Shown: positions 7,349-16,300 of the stretch, one piece after another
How the letters are laid out: each line of letters starts with the position of its first letter
How positions within the stretch are numbered: position 1 is the stretch's first letter
NCBI RefSeq assembly: GCF_900104135.1
Contig: NZ_FNIV01000005.1
Span: 1 to 45,475 of the forward strand
Length of the DNA stretch: 45,475 nucleotides
Direction: 5' to 3'
Source: Halomonas shengliensis
Lineage (GTDB): Bacteria; Pseudomonadota; Gammaproteobacteria; Pseudomonadales; Halomonadaceae
Translations under genes and position numbers: made by a program
Notes under the pieces: model-generated
Told to the model about the DNA's origin: nothing
The model's input: the letters and a program-made list of their open reading frames with translations, nothing else
Databases searched by the model: none

Positions 7349-8524
7349 GTGAGATACGACGTGGTGGTGATCGGCGCGGGTGCGGCGGGGCTGATGTGCG
7401 CCCTGACCGCCGGCTATGCCGGGCGGCGGGTGCTGGTGGTAGACCACGCCAACAAGGCGGGCAAGAAGATCCTGATGTCCGGGGGTGGGCGCTGCAACTT
7501 CACCAACCTCAACTCCACCCCGGCGAACTTCTTCTCCGACAACCCTGCCTTCTGCATCTCGGCGCTGAAGCGCTACCGGCCCGAGCACTTCGTCGAGCTA
7601 GTGGAACGTCACGGGGTGGAGCATGTGGAGAAGGCGCCGGGGCAGCTGTTCTGCGCCGACTCCAGCAAGGAGATCGTGCGGCTGCTGCTTACCGAGTGCG
7701 ACTGGGCCGGGGTGGAGGTACGCCTGAAGACCCGCGTCGAGGCGGTGGCGCGCCACGGGGAGGGGATGCGCCTGGCCACCTCCCTGGGGCCGATCGAGTG
7801 CGGTGCCCTGGTGGTGGCCACCGGCGGGCTCTCGATTCCCACCCTGGGCGCCACCGGCTTCGGCTACGACCTCGCCCGACAGTTCGGCCTCGACGTCACC
7901 GACACCCGCCCCGCGCTGGTGCCCTTCACCCTGACCTCGCACTGGAAGGACCGCGCCGCGGCCCTTGCCGGGGTGAGCGTCGAGGTGGAGGCGAGCTGCC
8001 GTGGCGGCCGCTACCGTGAGCCCCTGCTGTTCACCCATCGCGGTCTCTCGGGGCCGGCGATGCTCCAGGTTTCCAGCCACTGGCAACCTGGCGACGAGAT
8101 CGTCATCGACCTGCTGCCGGGCGAGGAGGCCTTCGCGGCGCTGCGCGCCGCCCGCGACGCGACGCCCAGGCGGCGCCTCTCCACCTGGCTCGGCGAGCGC
8201 CTGCCGAAACGGCTGGCCCAGGCGCTGGTGGAGTGGCAGGGCGACGATGGGGTGCTGGCCGAGCAGAGCAACGCGCGGCTGGAAGCCTGGGCCGAGGCGC
8301 TGCAGCGCTGGCGGCTCAAGCCGGCCGGCACCGAGGGGTGGCGCACCGCCGAGGTGACCCTGGGCGGGGTCGATACCCGCGCGGTCTCCTCCCGGGACTT
8401 CGCCGTGGCGGGGCTGCCCCAGCTGCGCTTCATCGGTGAGGTGCTGGATGTGACCGGCGAGCTCGGCGGTCACAACTTCCAGTGGGCCTGGGCCAGCGGG
8501 GTGGCCTGTGGGCTGAGCCTGTAG
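7349..8524 (+). CDS. BaiN/RdsA (YhiN, HI0933)-family NAD(P)/FAD-dependent oxidoreductase
   Basis: A 391-residue flavoprotein. It begins with a Rossmann dinucleotide-binding loop (VVVIGAGAAGLMCA). The family hallmark AGKKILMSGGGRCNFTN follows at about residues 36-52, and the closing FAD-binding region is GEVLDVTGELGGHNFQWAWASG. The length fits the HI0933-like family. Most members are annotated only as aminoacetone-oxidase-like or BaiN-like oxidoreductases and their substrates are not established, so I give no reaction. It is a single gene, convergent with the ParA gene, with only 13 bases between the stop codons. The start is GTG or ATG at the beginning of MRYDVVV. Confidence 0.85.
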   Translation: MRYDVVVIGAGAAGLMCALTAGYAGRRVLVVDHANKAGKKILMSGGGRCNFTNLNSTPANFFSDNPAFCISALKRYRPEHFVELVERHGVEHVEKAPGQLFCADSSKEIVRLLLTECDWAGVEVRLKTRVEAVARHGEGMRLATSLGPIECGALVVATGGLSIPTLGATGFGYDLARQFGLDVTDTRPALVPFTLTSHWKDRAAALAGVSVEVEASCRGGRYREPLLFTHRGLSGPAMLQVSSHWQPGDEIVIDLLPGEEAFAALRAARDATPRRRLSTWLGERLPKRLAQALVEWQGDDGVLAEQSNARLEAWAEALQRWRLKPAGTEGWRTAEVTLGGVDTRAVSSRDFAVAGLPQLRFIGEVLDVTGELGGHNFQWAWASGVACGLSL

Positions 8525-8537
8525 GCGAAGGCCGCAA

Positions 8538-9272
8538 TCAGGCCAGGCGCTGGGCGATCTCCTCCCACAGCCGGCGATAGGCCTGGGCGGGCGCGGTGCG
8601 CGGGGCGAAGGCGCGCAGCGGAGCGCGCTCGAGCCCCATGCGCTCCACCACGCTGGCGCTGGGGATGGCGTGGGAGAGGCGCAGCGGCCAGCGCTCCGGC
8701 AGCGAGGCGATGATCTCGCGGTGCAGGGTGCGCCGGCGGTCCGCCAGGGTGACGAAGGGCCACACCGGGCAGGGAATGTCGCGCGCGTCGAGGAAGTCGC
8801 GCAGCTGCTCCAGGGTGCGCAGCGAGAGCACCGTGGGCACGATGGGCACCAGCAGCGCGTCCACACTGGCGAAGACGCTCTCGGAGAGGGTCGAGAGGCT
8901 GGGCGGGCAGTCCAGAATCACCAGGTCGTAGTCGTCGCGGATCGGCTTGAGGATCCGCCTGAGCTGGTTGTCGCGGCGTTCGGCCAGCAGGTGGTCCAGC
9001 TCCCGGGAGGCCAGCGCCGCCGGCAGCAGGTCGAGGTTCGCCACCTGGGTGGCACGGACCACCTTGTCGAAGGCGGCCTTGCCCTTCACCAGCCGGGCGA
9101 CCCCGCCGCGTACCTTGGGCTTGGCGCGCAGGTAGAAAGTGGTGGCGGCCTGGGGGTCGAGGTCCCACAGCAGCACGCGGTGGCCGGCGGCGGCCGCCTC
9201 GGCGGCCAGGTTCACCGCGGAGGCGGTCTTGCCGACGCCGCCCTTGATGCTGTAGAGGGCCAGCATGCGCAA
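8538..9272 (-). CDS. Orphan ParA/MinD-like ATPase
   Basis: A 244-residue deviant Walker-A ATPase: KGGVGKT at residues 10-16, DLDPQAA at about 37-43 and LVILDCPPS as Walker B-like. It belongs to the ParA superfamily that positions DNA or protein cargo by nucleoid-bound ATP cycling. There is no HTH extension, and no parB or parS-like gene adjoins it, so the cargo is unknown. The start is decided by spacing: GGGAG lies 7 bases before a TTG at 9272 but 13 before the ATG at 9266, so the TTG is favoured. It is transcribed away from the CopD-like gene's end and appears monocistronic. Confidence 0.85.
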   Translation of the reverse strand: MRMLALYSIKGGVGKTASAVNLAAEAAAAGHRVLLWDLDPQAATTFYLRAKPKVRGGVARLVKGKAAFDKVVRATQVANLDLLPAALASRELDHLLAERRDNQLRRILKPIRDDYDLVILDCPPSLSTLSESVFASVDALLVPIVPTVLSLRTLEQLRDFLDARDIPCPVWPFVTLADRRRTLHREIIASLPERWPLRLSHAIPSASVVERMGLERAPLRAFAPRTAPAQAYRRLWEEIAQRLA

Positions 9273-9357
9273 GACGCATCTCCCGAGTCAGTCAGTGAAA
9301 ACATGATGTTACCAGATCGCTGTCCCGCCCATGTGACAGAACCGTGACGCTCGCGTG

Positions 9358-9816
9358 TCAGGCCAGGTAGCGCCCGCCGGCGGCGATGGCGCTGGTCAGC
9401 AGCCCGAGGAGCAGGTTGATCCCCACCAGGCGGCGGATCGTCGCCAGCTGGCGGCCCCCTTCGGGCCACGCCTCGGCCGCCACCGCCCGGCGCAGCCGCT
9501 GCCAGGGGGCGAACCACAGGTGCAGGTAGATCGCCATCATGGCCAGGCCCAGCGCCAGCATCAGGTGGATATGCCAGCGCGCCCCGGCCATGCCGCCGAA
9601 CACCGCGAACAGCATCCACAGGCCGCTGCCCAGCAGCACCGCCACGGCGGCCCATACCCAGGGGAAGAAGCGCTCGAAGACGCCGTGCCACAGGGTCAGG
9701 CGCTGGGGTGGCGCCAGCTGGCTGGCGGCCACCGGGCGCAGCACCATCCAGGCGAAGAACATGCCGCCCACCCAGAGGATGGCGGCGAGGACGTGCAGGG
9801 TGATGGCGAGCGTCAT
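9358..9816 (-). CDS. CopD-family integral membrane protein
   Basis: A 152-residue protein with four predicted membrane helices: residues 3-25 (LHVLAAILWVGGMFFAWMVL), about 50-70, 82-102 and 130-150. The opening H...ILWVGGMFF and central RWHIHLMLALG with a His pair are typical of CopD-like or DUF4149/DUF2269-like membrane proteins, where the histidines can bind haem or copper. A role in copper handling or haem-linked redox is possible but not shown. A strong ribosome binding site, GAGGAG, lies 6 bases before the ATG. Confidence 0.7.
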   Translation of the reverse strand: MTLAITLHVLAAILWVGGMFFAWMVLRPVAASQLAPPQRLTLWHGVFERFFPWVWAAVAVLLGSGLWMLFAVFGGMAGARWHIHLMLALGLAMMAIYLHLWFAPWQRLRRAVAAEAWPEGGRQLATIRRLVGINLLLGLLTSAIAAGGRYLA

Positions 9817-9971
9817 GGCAGGCTCCTCTGGCGGAAACAGGCGGGGCGGGGCAGGGGCCCCCTGTCGGCACCTTACCCCAGGCCATGGCGTCTGCCCAGG
9901 CGGTCGCGGCGCTGGTGGCCGCCGGCGCCTCGCGGCATCATGGGGCCCTTCCGACGTGATGGAGCAGGGGC

Positions 9972-10349
9972 ATGATGAAGAAGGTACTGCTGGTGGCGCT
10001 GCTGGCCCTGGCGGGTCTCTCCTGGTTCGAGGGGCAGCTGGGGCAGCGGGGCAACGAGCCGCCCGCGGTGGAGCAGCGACTGGCGGGCCAGGCGCAGATC
10101 GAGGCCACCCTGCGGCTGATCGAGCGCGGCGGCCCCTTCCCCCACGAGCAGGACGGCACCACCTTCTTCAATCGCGAGGGGCACCTTCCCCGGCAGCCGC
10201 GGGGCTACTACCGCGAGTACACCGTGGAGACCCCGGGGCTCTCCCATCGCGGGGCGAGGCGCATCGTCACCGGTGGGGAGCCTCCCGAGGTCTTCTACTA
10301 CACCGATGACCACTATGCGTCCTTCCGGGTGCTGGAGGATCGGCGATGA
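9972..10349 (+). CDS. Barnase/RNase Sa-like guanyl-specific ribonuclease (toxin)
   Basis: A 125-residue protein with an N-terminal export signal or membrane anchor (KKVLLVALLALAGLSW) and a microbial ribonuclease domain from about residue 45. The catalytic set is visible: Glu82 in GYYREYTV, Arg97 in RGARRIV and His114 in YYTDDHYASF, with spacing close to RNase Sa. FFNREGHLP is also a family signature. Such enzymes cleave RNA after G and kill cells lacking the inhibitor. The stop overlaps the start of the downstream barstar gene by 4 bases, so the two are translated together. No Ala-x-Ala cleavage site is obvious, which leaves open whether it is secreted or kept on the membrane. Confidence 0.9.
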   Translation: MMKKVLLVALLALAGLSWFEGQLGQRGNEPPAVEQRLAGQAQIEATLRLIERGGPFPHEQDGTTFFNREGHLPRQPRGYYREYTVETPGLSHRGARRIVTGGEPPEVFYYTDDHYASFRVLEDRR

Positions 10350-10849
10350 GCGGTCAGCCCTGGCGTGAGGCCCTGGCGCGTTACCTGGGCGACCCGGCCC
10401 ATGCCGGCGTCTATCGACTCGAGCCGTCGCGTGCGGCGGCGCTGGCAGACCCGACGGTCGAGACGATGGGGCTCGACTGGCATCGACTCGGGCCGGCCCC
10501 GCGCTGGAGCCGCGAGGCACTGCTCGACGGCCTGGCGGCGAGCCTGGGGTTTCCCGACTACTTCGGGCGCAACTGGGATGCGGCCTGGGACTGCCTGACG
10601 GAGCTGCGCTGGGAGGCGCGGCGGGCCAGGGTGGTGGTGGTGCCCGCCGCCCCCTGGGACGCGACCGCCCTGGCGGCCTTCACCGCCCTGATGCAGGACG
10701 CCGCCGAGCACTGGGCGGCCCGCGGCCAGGCGCTGGTCACCCTGGTGGTAGCCGGGGCGGAGGAAGGGGAGGCGCCGGAGGCGCTTGGGCTGCCGACGCT
10801 GCCGCGGGAAGCATCCGCGCCGCCGTTGTCGCCCGAGAGTCGCGGCTAG
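10346..10849 (+). CDS. Barstar-family ribonuclease inhibitor (immunity)
   Basis: A 167-residue cytoplasmic protein with a barstar domain at about residues 38-140. The core LGFPDYFGRNWDAAWDCLTEL aligns with barstar; Asp78 and Asp82 correspond to barstar Asp35 and Asp39, which plug the barnase active site. It overlaps the upstream RNase gene by 4 bases and has its own GGAGG 7 bases before the ATG, the usual toxin-immunity arrangement. An extra N-terminal stretch of about 35 residues and a Pro/Glu-rich tail extend beyond the 90-residue classical barstar. Its TAG stop lies within the left inverted repeat of the element at 10845-11014. Confidence 0.9.
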   Translation: MSGQPWREALARYLGDPAHAGVYRLEPSRAAALADPTVETMGLDWHRLGPAPRWSREALLDGLAASLGFPDYFGRNWDAAWDCLTELRWEARRARVVVVPAAPWDATALAAFTALMQDAAEHWAARGQALVTLVVAGAEEGEAPEALGLPTLPREASAPPLSPESRG

Positions 10850-11014
10850 GAGCCTGTCGGGCTTAACACTGATCTACTGCGAGATCCGGTCTTTCGACCA
10901 ATTTCATTCGATCTGATTCGTTAAATAGCACGCTATTCGCCTCATCAGATCGATAAACTTGTCTCGAAATCCGAATCCCTCGTTACGATCGGTCAAACCC
11001 GACAGGCTCCTAGC
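10845..11014. mobile_element. MITE-like hairpin element, about 170 bp, with 17-bp perfect inverted ends
   Basis: The ends are perfect inverted repeats (GCTAGGAGCCTGTCGGG at 10845-10861 and its complement ending at 11014); a further TT matches after one mismatch. The interior continues as an imperfect palindrome: GATCTGAT / ATCAGATC and, at the centre, AATAGC-ac-GCTATT. The DNA is much more AT-rich than its surroundings. It has no coding capacity. This structure fits a miniature inverted-repeat element mobilised by a transposase coded elsewhere. It also sits exactly between two convergent genes, where it can act as a two-way terminator and supplies the TAG stop of both. Confidence 0.7.
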
Positions 11015-11303
11015 GCAGCAGGCGCCGTGCGCGGTTGAGCACCAGGGCCCCGGCGGTGGCTTGCCGGCCGAGGCGCAGCAGCTGCCCCGGGCGGCGCGCC
11101 AGGCGCAGGGCGATAAGCCCGCCCAGGGCGACCAGGGGCGTCTTGAAGCGCATCAGGGTGTGCCAGCCGTCGTCGATTGGCTGGGTCGCGGTGCGAAAGC
11201 GCCCCGCGGCGACCAGGATATCCACGCGCTGCTGCTCGATGCGCGACTCCAGTGCGGCCTTGCGCTCGGCGCGGCTCGGGGCCTGGTGGCGGTCAGCGCC
11301 CAT
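11010..11303 (-). CDS. YqjK-like small protein
   Basis: About 97 residues from the ATG at 11303, chosen because GGGAG lies 7 bases upstream; a GTG at 11324 is possible. It opens with a basic, Ala/Glu-rich helix (RAERKAALESRIEQQRVDI) followed by an amphipathic to hydrophobic segment (TPLVALGGLIALRL) and a basic tail, as in the YqjK family of unknown function. It is the third gene of a YqjD-YqjE-YqjK-like operon and overlaps the preceding gene by 11 bases. The stop codon is provided by the right end of the MITE-like element, so the original C-terminus may have been altered by the insertion. Confidence 0.65.
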   Translation of the reverse strand: MGADRHQAPSRAERKAALESRIEQQRVDILVAAGRFRTATQPIDDGWHTLMRFKTPLVALGGLIALRLARRPGQLLRLGRQATAGALVLNRARRLLR

Positions 11304-11700
11304 CGTCGCTCTCCCGCCGGTCACGCTCGACCAGTTCTCGGTCGGTGGCGAGGTGCCTGAGGGTGCTGGCCAGCAGGGTACGCCGCCGCGCCAGCTGCAT
11401 CACCCGCAGGCACAGCAGCAGGCCAACGCCCAGCAGCACGCCGGCGCTGACGCCGATGGCGGTGAGCCGGTAGCTGTCCCAGAAGGCGACGATCACCAGG
11501 GTGGTGAGGACCCCGATCCCCAGCAGCAGCAGGATCAGCGCCAGGCCGGCCAGCAGTAGCAGGCCCACCAGGCGCGCACGCTCCTCCTCCAGCTCCAGCA
11601 CGGCGAGGCGCAGGCGCGTCTCGCCGGTCGCCAGCAGGCTGCCCAGCAGGCGCTTGCCGGCGGTGAACACCCGCTGAGCCGGTCCCTGGCCCGATGCCAT
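11293..11700 (-). CDS. YqjE / phage-holin-3_6-family membrane protein
   Basis: A 135-residue protein with two long membrane helices at about 41-66 (ARLVGLLLLAGLALILLLLG, continuing) and 77-98, flanked by an N-terminal amphipathic helix and a charged C-terminal tail. The helix-glutamate pattern ETRLRLAVLELEEERARL before the first TM segment is typical of YqjE. Members are linked to stress-response envelope operons; no biochemical function is known and lysis activity should not be inferred from the Pfam name. The ATG overlaps the stop of the YqjD-like gene by one base. Confidence 0.75.
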   Translation of the reverse strand: MASGQGPAQRVFTAGKRLLGSLLATGETRLRLAVLELEEERARLVGLLLLAGLALILLLLGIGVLTTLVIVAFWDSYRLTAIGVSAGVLLGVGLLLCLRVMQLARRRTLLASTLRHLATDRELVERDRRESDDGR

Positions 11701-12032
11701 CAGCGACGCCCGATGAGCATGCCGACCACGACCCCCACGGCGGCACCGATGCCGATGCTGGTCCAGGGGTTGTCGCGCACGTAGCGGTCGCAGGCATCGA
11801 CCTGGTGGTCGAGGGTCTCGCGGGCCTCGCCGTAGAGGCGCTCGCCGCGGGACTCGAGGCGCTCGCGGGTCTCCTTGAGGCGCTTCTCGGCGCGGTCGCG
11901 CAGCTCCTTGATGTTGCCGCGGGAGTCATCGGCGGTGGCGCTGACCAGTTCCTCGATGGTCTGGGTCAGCTGGTGCAGGTCCTCCTTGAGCTGCTCGGTG
12001 GATTCCTGGGTGCGGGGGGCTCGATGTGCCAT
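11700..12032 (-). CDS. DUF883 (YqjD/ElaB)-family tail-anchored protein
   Basis: A 110-residue protein: a long charged helix (about 12-85, with a heptad-like RERLESRGERLYGEARETL) followed by the family motif VRDNPWTSIGIGAAVGVVVG, a glycine-rich C-terminal membrane anchor and a final RR. E. coli YqjD and ElaB of this family tether ribosomes to the inner membrane in stationary phase. That role is known for the family and only inferred here. It is the first gene of the three-gene operon. Confidence 0.85.
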   Translation of the reverse strand: MAHRAPRTQESTEQLKEDLHQLTQTIEELVSATADDSRGNIKELRDRAEKRLKETRERLESRGERLYGEARETLDHQVDACDRYVRDNPWTSIGIGAAVGVVVGMLIGRR

Positions 12033-12153
12033 CGGGGTCTTCCTGTGACGGTGAATGACAGCCCCAGCATAGCAGCCGGGGCCTGCCTTGACAGCGCCCG
12101 CGGCGACTGATTTGCCGCCCGCGTCGCTCGACGCGACCCCGCCAGGTGGCGGC
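12033..12153. other. Intergenic region between yqjD-like operon and pldA
   Basis: It contains the probable promoter of the YqjD-like operon (minus strand) and, downstream of pldA, a small GC-rich hairpin CGCGTCG-ct-CGACGCG at 12120-12135 that could help end the pldA transcript. No consensus promoter is convincing. Confidence 0.35.
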
Positions 12154-13239
12154 TCAGCGCAGCATGCCGCTGGTCGGGGCGAACAGCGGGTTGAGGCTGA
12201 AGCCCAGGCTCAGTCGCTGGCTGCGCTGGTCGTAGTCGATCAGGCTCTCGCCGTAGCCCTGGTAGTACTGCACGTGGGCGCGGACCTTGCTGTTGAAGAG
12301 CGGCCAGGAGACGTCGAGCTGACCCCCCATGTGACCGGCGCCGGGGTTGCCGCGCACCATCAGGCTGAGCTCGTTGTCGCCGAAGCGGCGGGCGAGGGTG
12401 ACATCCCCGTAGCCCATGTAGCGTTCGATGTCGGGGTTGTCGTCGTCGCCGGTGGTCTCCGGGAGGCGGTAGTGGGGCGCCAGGCTCACCGCCCAGTCGC
12501 CGCGCTGGAAGATCGTCTCCAGGTAGAGCCGGTTCCAGCTGCGCGACAGCCCGTCGGAGCGGCCGTTGGACTGGTGGTTGACCGCCAGGCGGTTGCGCAC
12601 GTTGGCCCAGCCCAGCGCCTGCCAGTCGTTGTCGAAGCTCAGGAACACCTCGGGCTCGTAGTTGGTCTCGCGGAAGGGCGAGGAGTCCTCGGTGTTGTAG
12701 GCCTGCCACCAGCTGCGCTGGGTGTAGGCGAAGTAGAGGTCGCCGTTGTCACCGAACAGCCCGTCGGCGAGCGCCACCTTGGCGCTGAACTGGAACATCA
12801 GCTCGGTGCGCTCCATGGCCTCCTCGCCGGTCAGCGCCTGGTAGGAGGCCTGGTTGGGGTGGCGGTTGTAGCTGACCGGGAACAGGAAGTTGCGCCGATA
12901 GGCGGTGATGGCATAGGGGTTGCGGTTCGAGGCCTGCTCCAGCTGGCGGCGCTCGGCGGCCTCGACCACCGCCACGTCCTCGGGGGCGAGCAGCCGCGGC
13001 GGCGCGGTCCATTCGAACTCCCCGGGTGATGCTGCCTGGGCCGCCTCTGCGCGTTGCCGCTCCAGGCTCTGAAGCCGCGCCCGGACCTGTTCCGCCTCGG
13101 CGCGCAGCTCGGCCAGGCGCGCCTCGAGGGCGGCACGCTCGACGTCATCGGTCACCTGAGCCTGGGCGTTGCCGGCACCCAGCAGGGCGAGGGCGATGAG
13201 GGCGATGAGGGCGACGGAGGGGCGAAGCGGGGCACGCAT
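12154..13239 (-). CDS. pldA: Outer-membrane phospholipase A (OMPLA)
   Basis: A 361-residue precursor from the ATG at 13239. Residues 1-27 are a signal peptide ending NAQAQ. The catalytic motif is NHQSNGRSDGLSRSWNRLY: His222, Ser224 and Asn236 have exactly the spacing of E. coli OMPLA His142/Ser144/Asn156. The remainder shows alternating beta-barrel strands ending in an aromatic/hydrophobic C-terminus region. The enzyme hydrolyses misplaced phospholipids in the outer leaflet of the outer membrane as a calcium-dependent dimer. Unlike the E. coli protein (289 residues), this one has an insert after the signal peptide (about 31-70) that is a strong coiled coil. A TTG at 13275 would extend the N-terminus but lacks a ribosome binding site. 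Confidence 0.88.
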   Translation of the reverse strand: MRAPLRPSVALIALIALALLGAGNAQAQVTDDVERAALEARLAELRAEAEQVRARLQSLERQRAEAAQAASPGEFEWTAPPRLLAPEDVAVVEAAERRQLEQASNRNPYAITAYRRNFLFPVSYNRHPNQASYQALTGEEAMERTELMFQFSAKVALADGLFGDNGDLYFAYTQRSWWQAYNTEDSSPFRETNYEPEVFLSFDNDWQALGWANVRNRLAVNHQSNGRSDGLSRSWNRLYLETIFQRGDWAVSLAPHYRLPETTGDDDNPDIERYMGYGDVTLARRFGDNELSLMVRGNPGAGHMGGQLDVSWPLFNSKVRAHVQYYQGYGESLIDYDQRSQRLSLGFSLNPLFAPTSGMLR

Positions 13240-13365
13240 GGGAGCATCCGGTGTCGGGGGTAAACCGCCATTCAATCATGCCCGGGGGGCAAGTCAACCG
13301 CGCGATTGCCTTGCCGCGGGTTGGGGCGGAGAATCCGTCGGCAGGAGTGATCAGGGAGAGCATGC

Positions 13366-16300
13366 GTGATGCGACAGCCAGACGAGTGGGCGATGAGCCG
13401 CTGGGCGCGGTGGCGGGGGCGCTGGTGGGAGCGCGGTGGCGTCCGCTGGCTGGCGGGTGCGCTGCTGCTCTGCCTGTGCGTGACGGCCGCCGCCCAGGAG
13501 GTGTCGTTGCCCGAGCGTGAGGCGGTGGAGGCGCGCCTGGCGGAGCTCACCCCCGCCGAGGGGGAGGAGGCCCCCAGTGGCGAGACCCAAGAGACCATCG
13601 AGCGCCTCGAGGCGACGCTGGCCGACCTCGATGCCCTCGCCGAACTGGAGGAGCGGCGTGAGGCCCTGGAGGCGCGGGTCGACCAAGCCCCCCAGGAGCT
13701 GATGCGCTTGGAGCGCGAGCTGGCGGACGAGGAGGCGGCCCCGCCGCTCTCCGCCACCGAGCTCGACGACCTCTCCCTGGACGAGCTGGAGAGCCGCCAG
13801 CAGCAGGCGGTGGTGGAGCTGCAGCGCCTCCAGGACCGCCTGGCCGAGGTCAATGCCCAACTGCTGGCGGCCCAGACGCTCCCCGAGCGGGCCCAGCAGG
13901 CCATCGCCGAGGCGATGCAGGCGGTGGAGCAGGCGCGCCGCGACCTGGACGAGCTCGATACCCGCGAGGTGCCGGCGGAGGATCCGCGTCGCTGGCGGCG
14001 CCAGGCGGCCCGGGCGCTGGCCGAGGCGCGGCTGCTCTATCATCAGCGTGAGCTCTCCACCAACACCCGGCTGCGTGAGCTCGACCAGCAGCGCCGCGAC
14101 CTGCTGGCCCGCCAGCAGGAGCGCCAGGAGGCGGAGCTGGCGCTGATGCAGAGCGTCATCGAGCGCAAGCGGCGCATCGCCTCGGAGCAGGCGATCGCCG
14201 ACGCGGTTCGGGATGACCCGCTGCTGGAGGAGGGGCATCCGGTACTGGAGCGCGCCCAGCAGATCAACCGCGAGCTCAGCCAGGAGCTGCTGCGCGCCAA
14301 CGACCGCAGCAACGTCCTGGTGCGTGAGGGCCTGGCGGTGCGCAGCCGCCTCGACCAGGTGCGCCAGCTCGAGCGCAGCCTCAACGAGCAGATCGACGCC
14401 ATCCGCGGCTCGACCCTGCTCTCGCGCATCCTGCGCGAGCAGCGGCGTTCGCTGCCCCAGGTGGCGCCACGGCGCGACCTGCAGGACGAGATCGCCGACC
14501 TGCGGCTGCGCCAGTTCGACCTGGTGCGCCAGCGTGACCAGTTGCGCGAGGGCGAGCGCCTGGCGCGCCAGCGCCTCGAGGAGGCCGGGGTGGAGAGCAG
14601 CGATGCCCTGGTGGACTCCCTGCAGCGGCTCTACCAGTCGCGCCGCGAGCTGGTCGACCGCCTGGAGCAGACCTACGGCAGCCTGCTGAGCGCGGCCATC
14701 GAGCTGCAGCTCAACCAGCAGCAGCTGCTGGAGACCTCGCGGGCGCTGCGGGCTACCATCGACGAGCAGCTGTTCTGGGTCGCCAACACCCGCCCCCTGG
14801 ACCTCGCCTGGGTACGCCACCTGCCCGCCAACCTGGTGCTGGAGTGGCAGGAGGGGGAGTGGCGCCAGGTGTTGCCGACCACCTGGCAGCGCCCCTCCGC
14901 GGGGGCCCTGGTCGGGCTGCTGCCGCTGCTGCTGGCGGCGGCCCTGCTGTGGGGTCGCCGCCGCATCCAGGCCCGGCTCGCCACCCTGCATGAGCAGATC
15001 GGCCGCCTGCGCAGCGACACCCAGCTGCATACCCCGCTGGCCATCCTGCTCAACGCCCTGCTGGCTGGCCCGGGGCCGCTGCTGTTGGTGGCGGCGAGCC
15101 TGGCGCTGTGGGGCGGTGGCGACGCCACCGCCCACGCCCTGGGGCTGGCGGGCATCCAGCTGGCCCTGGCCTGGGGGGTGATCGCCTGGTCACGCCGCCT
15201 GCTGGTGGCCGACGGCGTGGCCACCCAGCACTTCCACTGGCCGCTGGACTACGCCGCCCGGCTGCGCCGCCTGCTCGGCTGGCTGGGAGTGGCGCTGGTC
15301 CCGGTGCTGGCGATCGCCATCCTGGCCCGTGAGGCGGAGTTCGGCCTCAGCCACCGCCCCGTGGCGCTGAGCCTGCTGCTGCTGGGCCTGCTGGCGGTGA
15401 GTTTCCTGTTGGCGCGGCTGATCCTGGCGCACACCCCCTTCTTCGGGGTCCGGCTGTTCCGCCTGGTGCTGGGCCTGGCCATGGCGGCGGTGCCGCTGGG
15501 GCTGGTAGGGCTGGTGGTGGCCGGCTTCGAGTACACCGCCCTGAGCCTGGTGGGCCGCTTCGTGATGACCCTCTACCTGCTGGGGCTGTGGATCCTGGTG
15601 GAGGCGGCGGTGGTACGCGGCCTGGCGGTGGCGGCGCGGCGCCTGGCCTTCCGGCGCGCCCTGGCCCGGCGCCGCGCCGAGGCCCGCGAGGGCGCCGATG
15701 GCGGCCCCGAGGTGGTGGAGGAGCCGCCGCTGGACATGGAGCAGATCAACCAGCAGTCGCTGCGTCTCTCCAAGCTGATCTTGCTGATCGCCTTCGCGCT
15801 GCTGCTCTACCTGGTGTGGGCCGACCTGCTCACCGTGCTGGGCTACCTGGAGCAGGTGGCGGTATGGGGCGCCGAGGGGGAGGGCGAGCTGGTCGCCGAT
15901 GCCCTGACGGTGGCCGACATCGCCACGGCGCTGCTGATCGTGGCGCTGACCCTGATGCTGGCCCGCAACCTGCCGGGGCTGCTGGAGGTGAGCGTGCTGT
16001 CGCGCCTGGAGCTCAAGCAGGGCAGTGCCTACGCCATCACCTCGCTGCTCTCCTACACCATCGTCGGCACCGGCCTGGTGGCCTCGCTGGGTACCCTGGG
16101 GGTCTCCTGGGACAAGCTGCAGTGGCTGGTGGCGGCGCTCGGCGTGGGCCTGGGCTTCGGCCTGCAGGAGATCTTCGCCAACTTCGTCTCGGGGCTGATC
16201 ATCCTCTTCGAGCGGCCGGTGCGCATCGGCGACACCGTGACGCTGGGCAACCTCACCGGCACGGTGAGCCGCATCCGCATCCGCGCCACCACGGTGACCG

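Noticed and set aside
11293..11700. Phage lysis module suggested by the holin-like protein
   Set aside because: The protein is of the YqjE type and sits in the standard YqjD-YqjE-YqjK order; there are no endolysin or phage structural genes.
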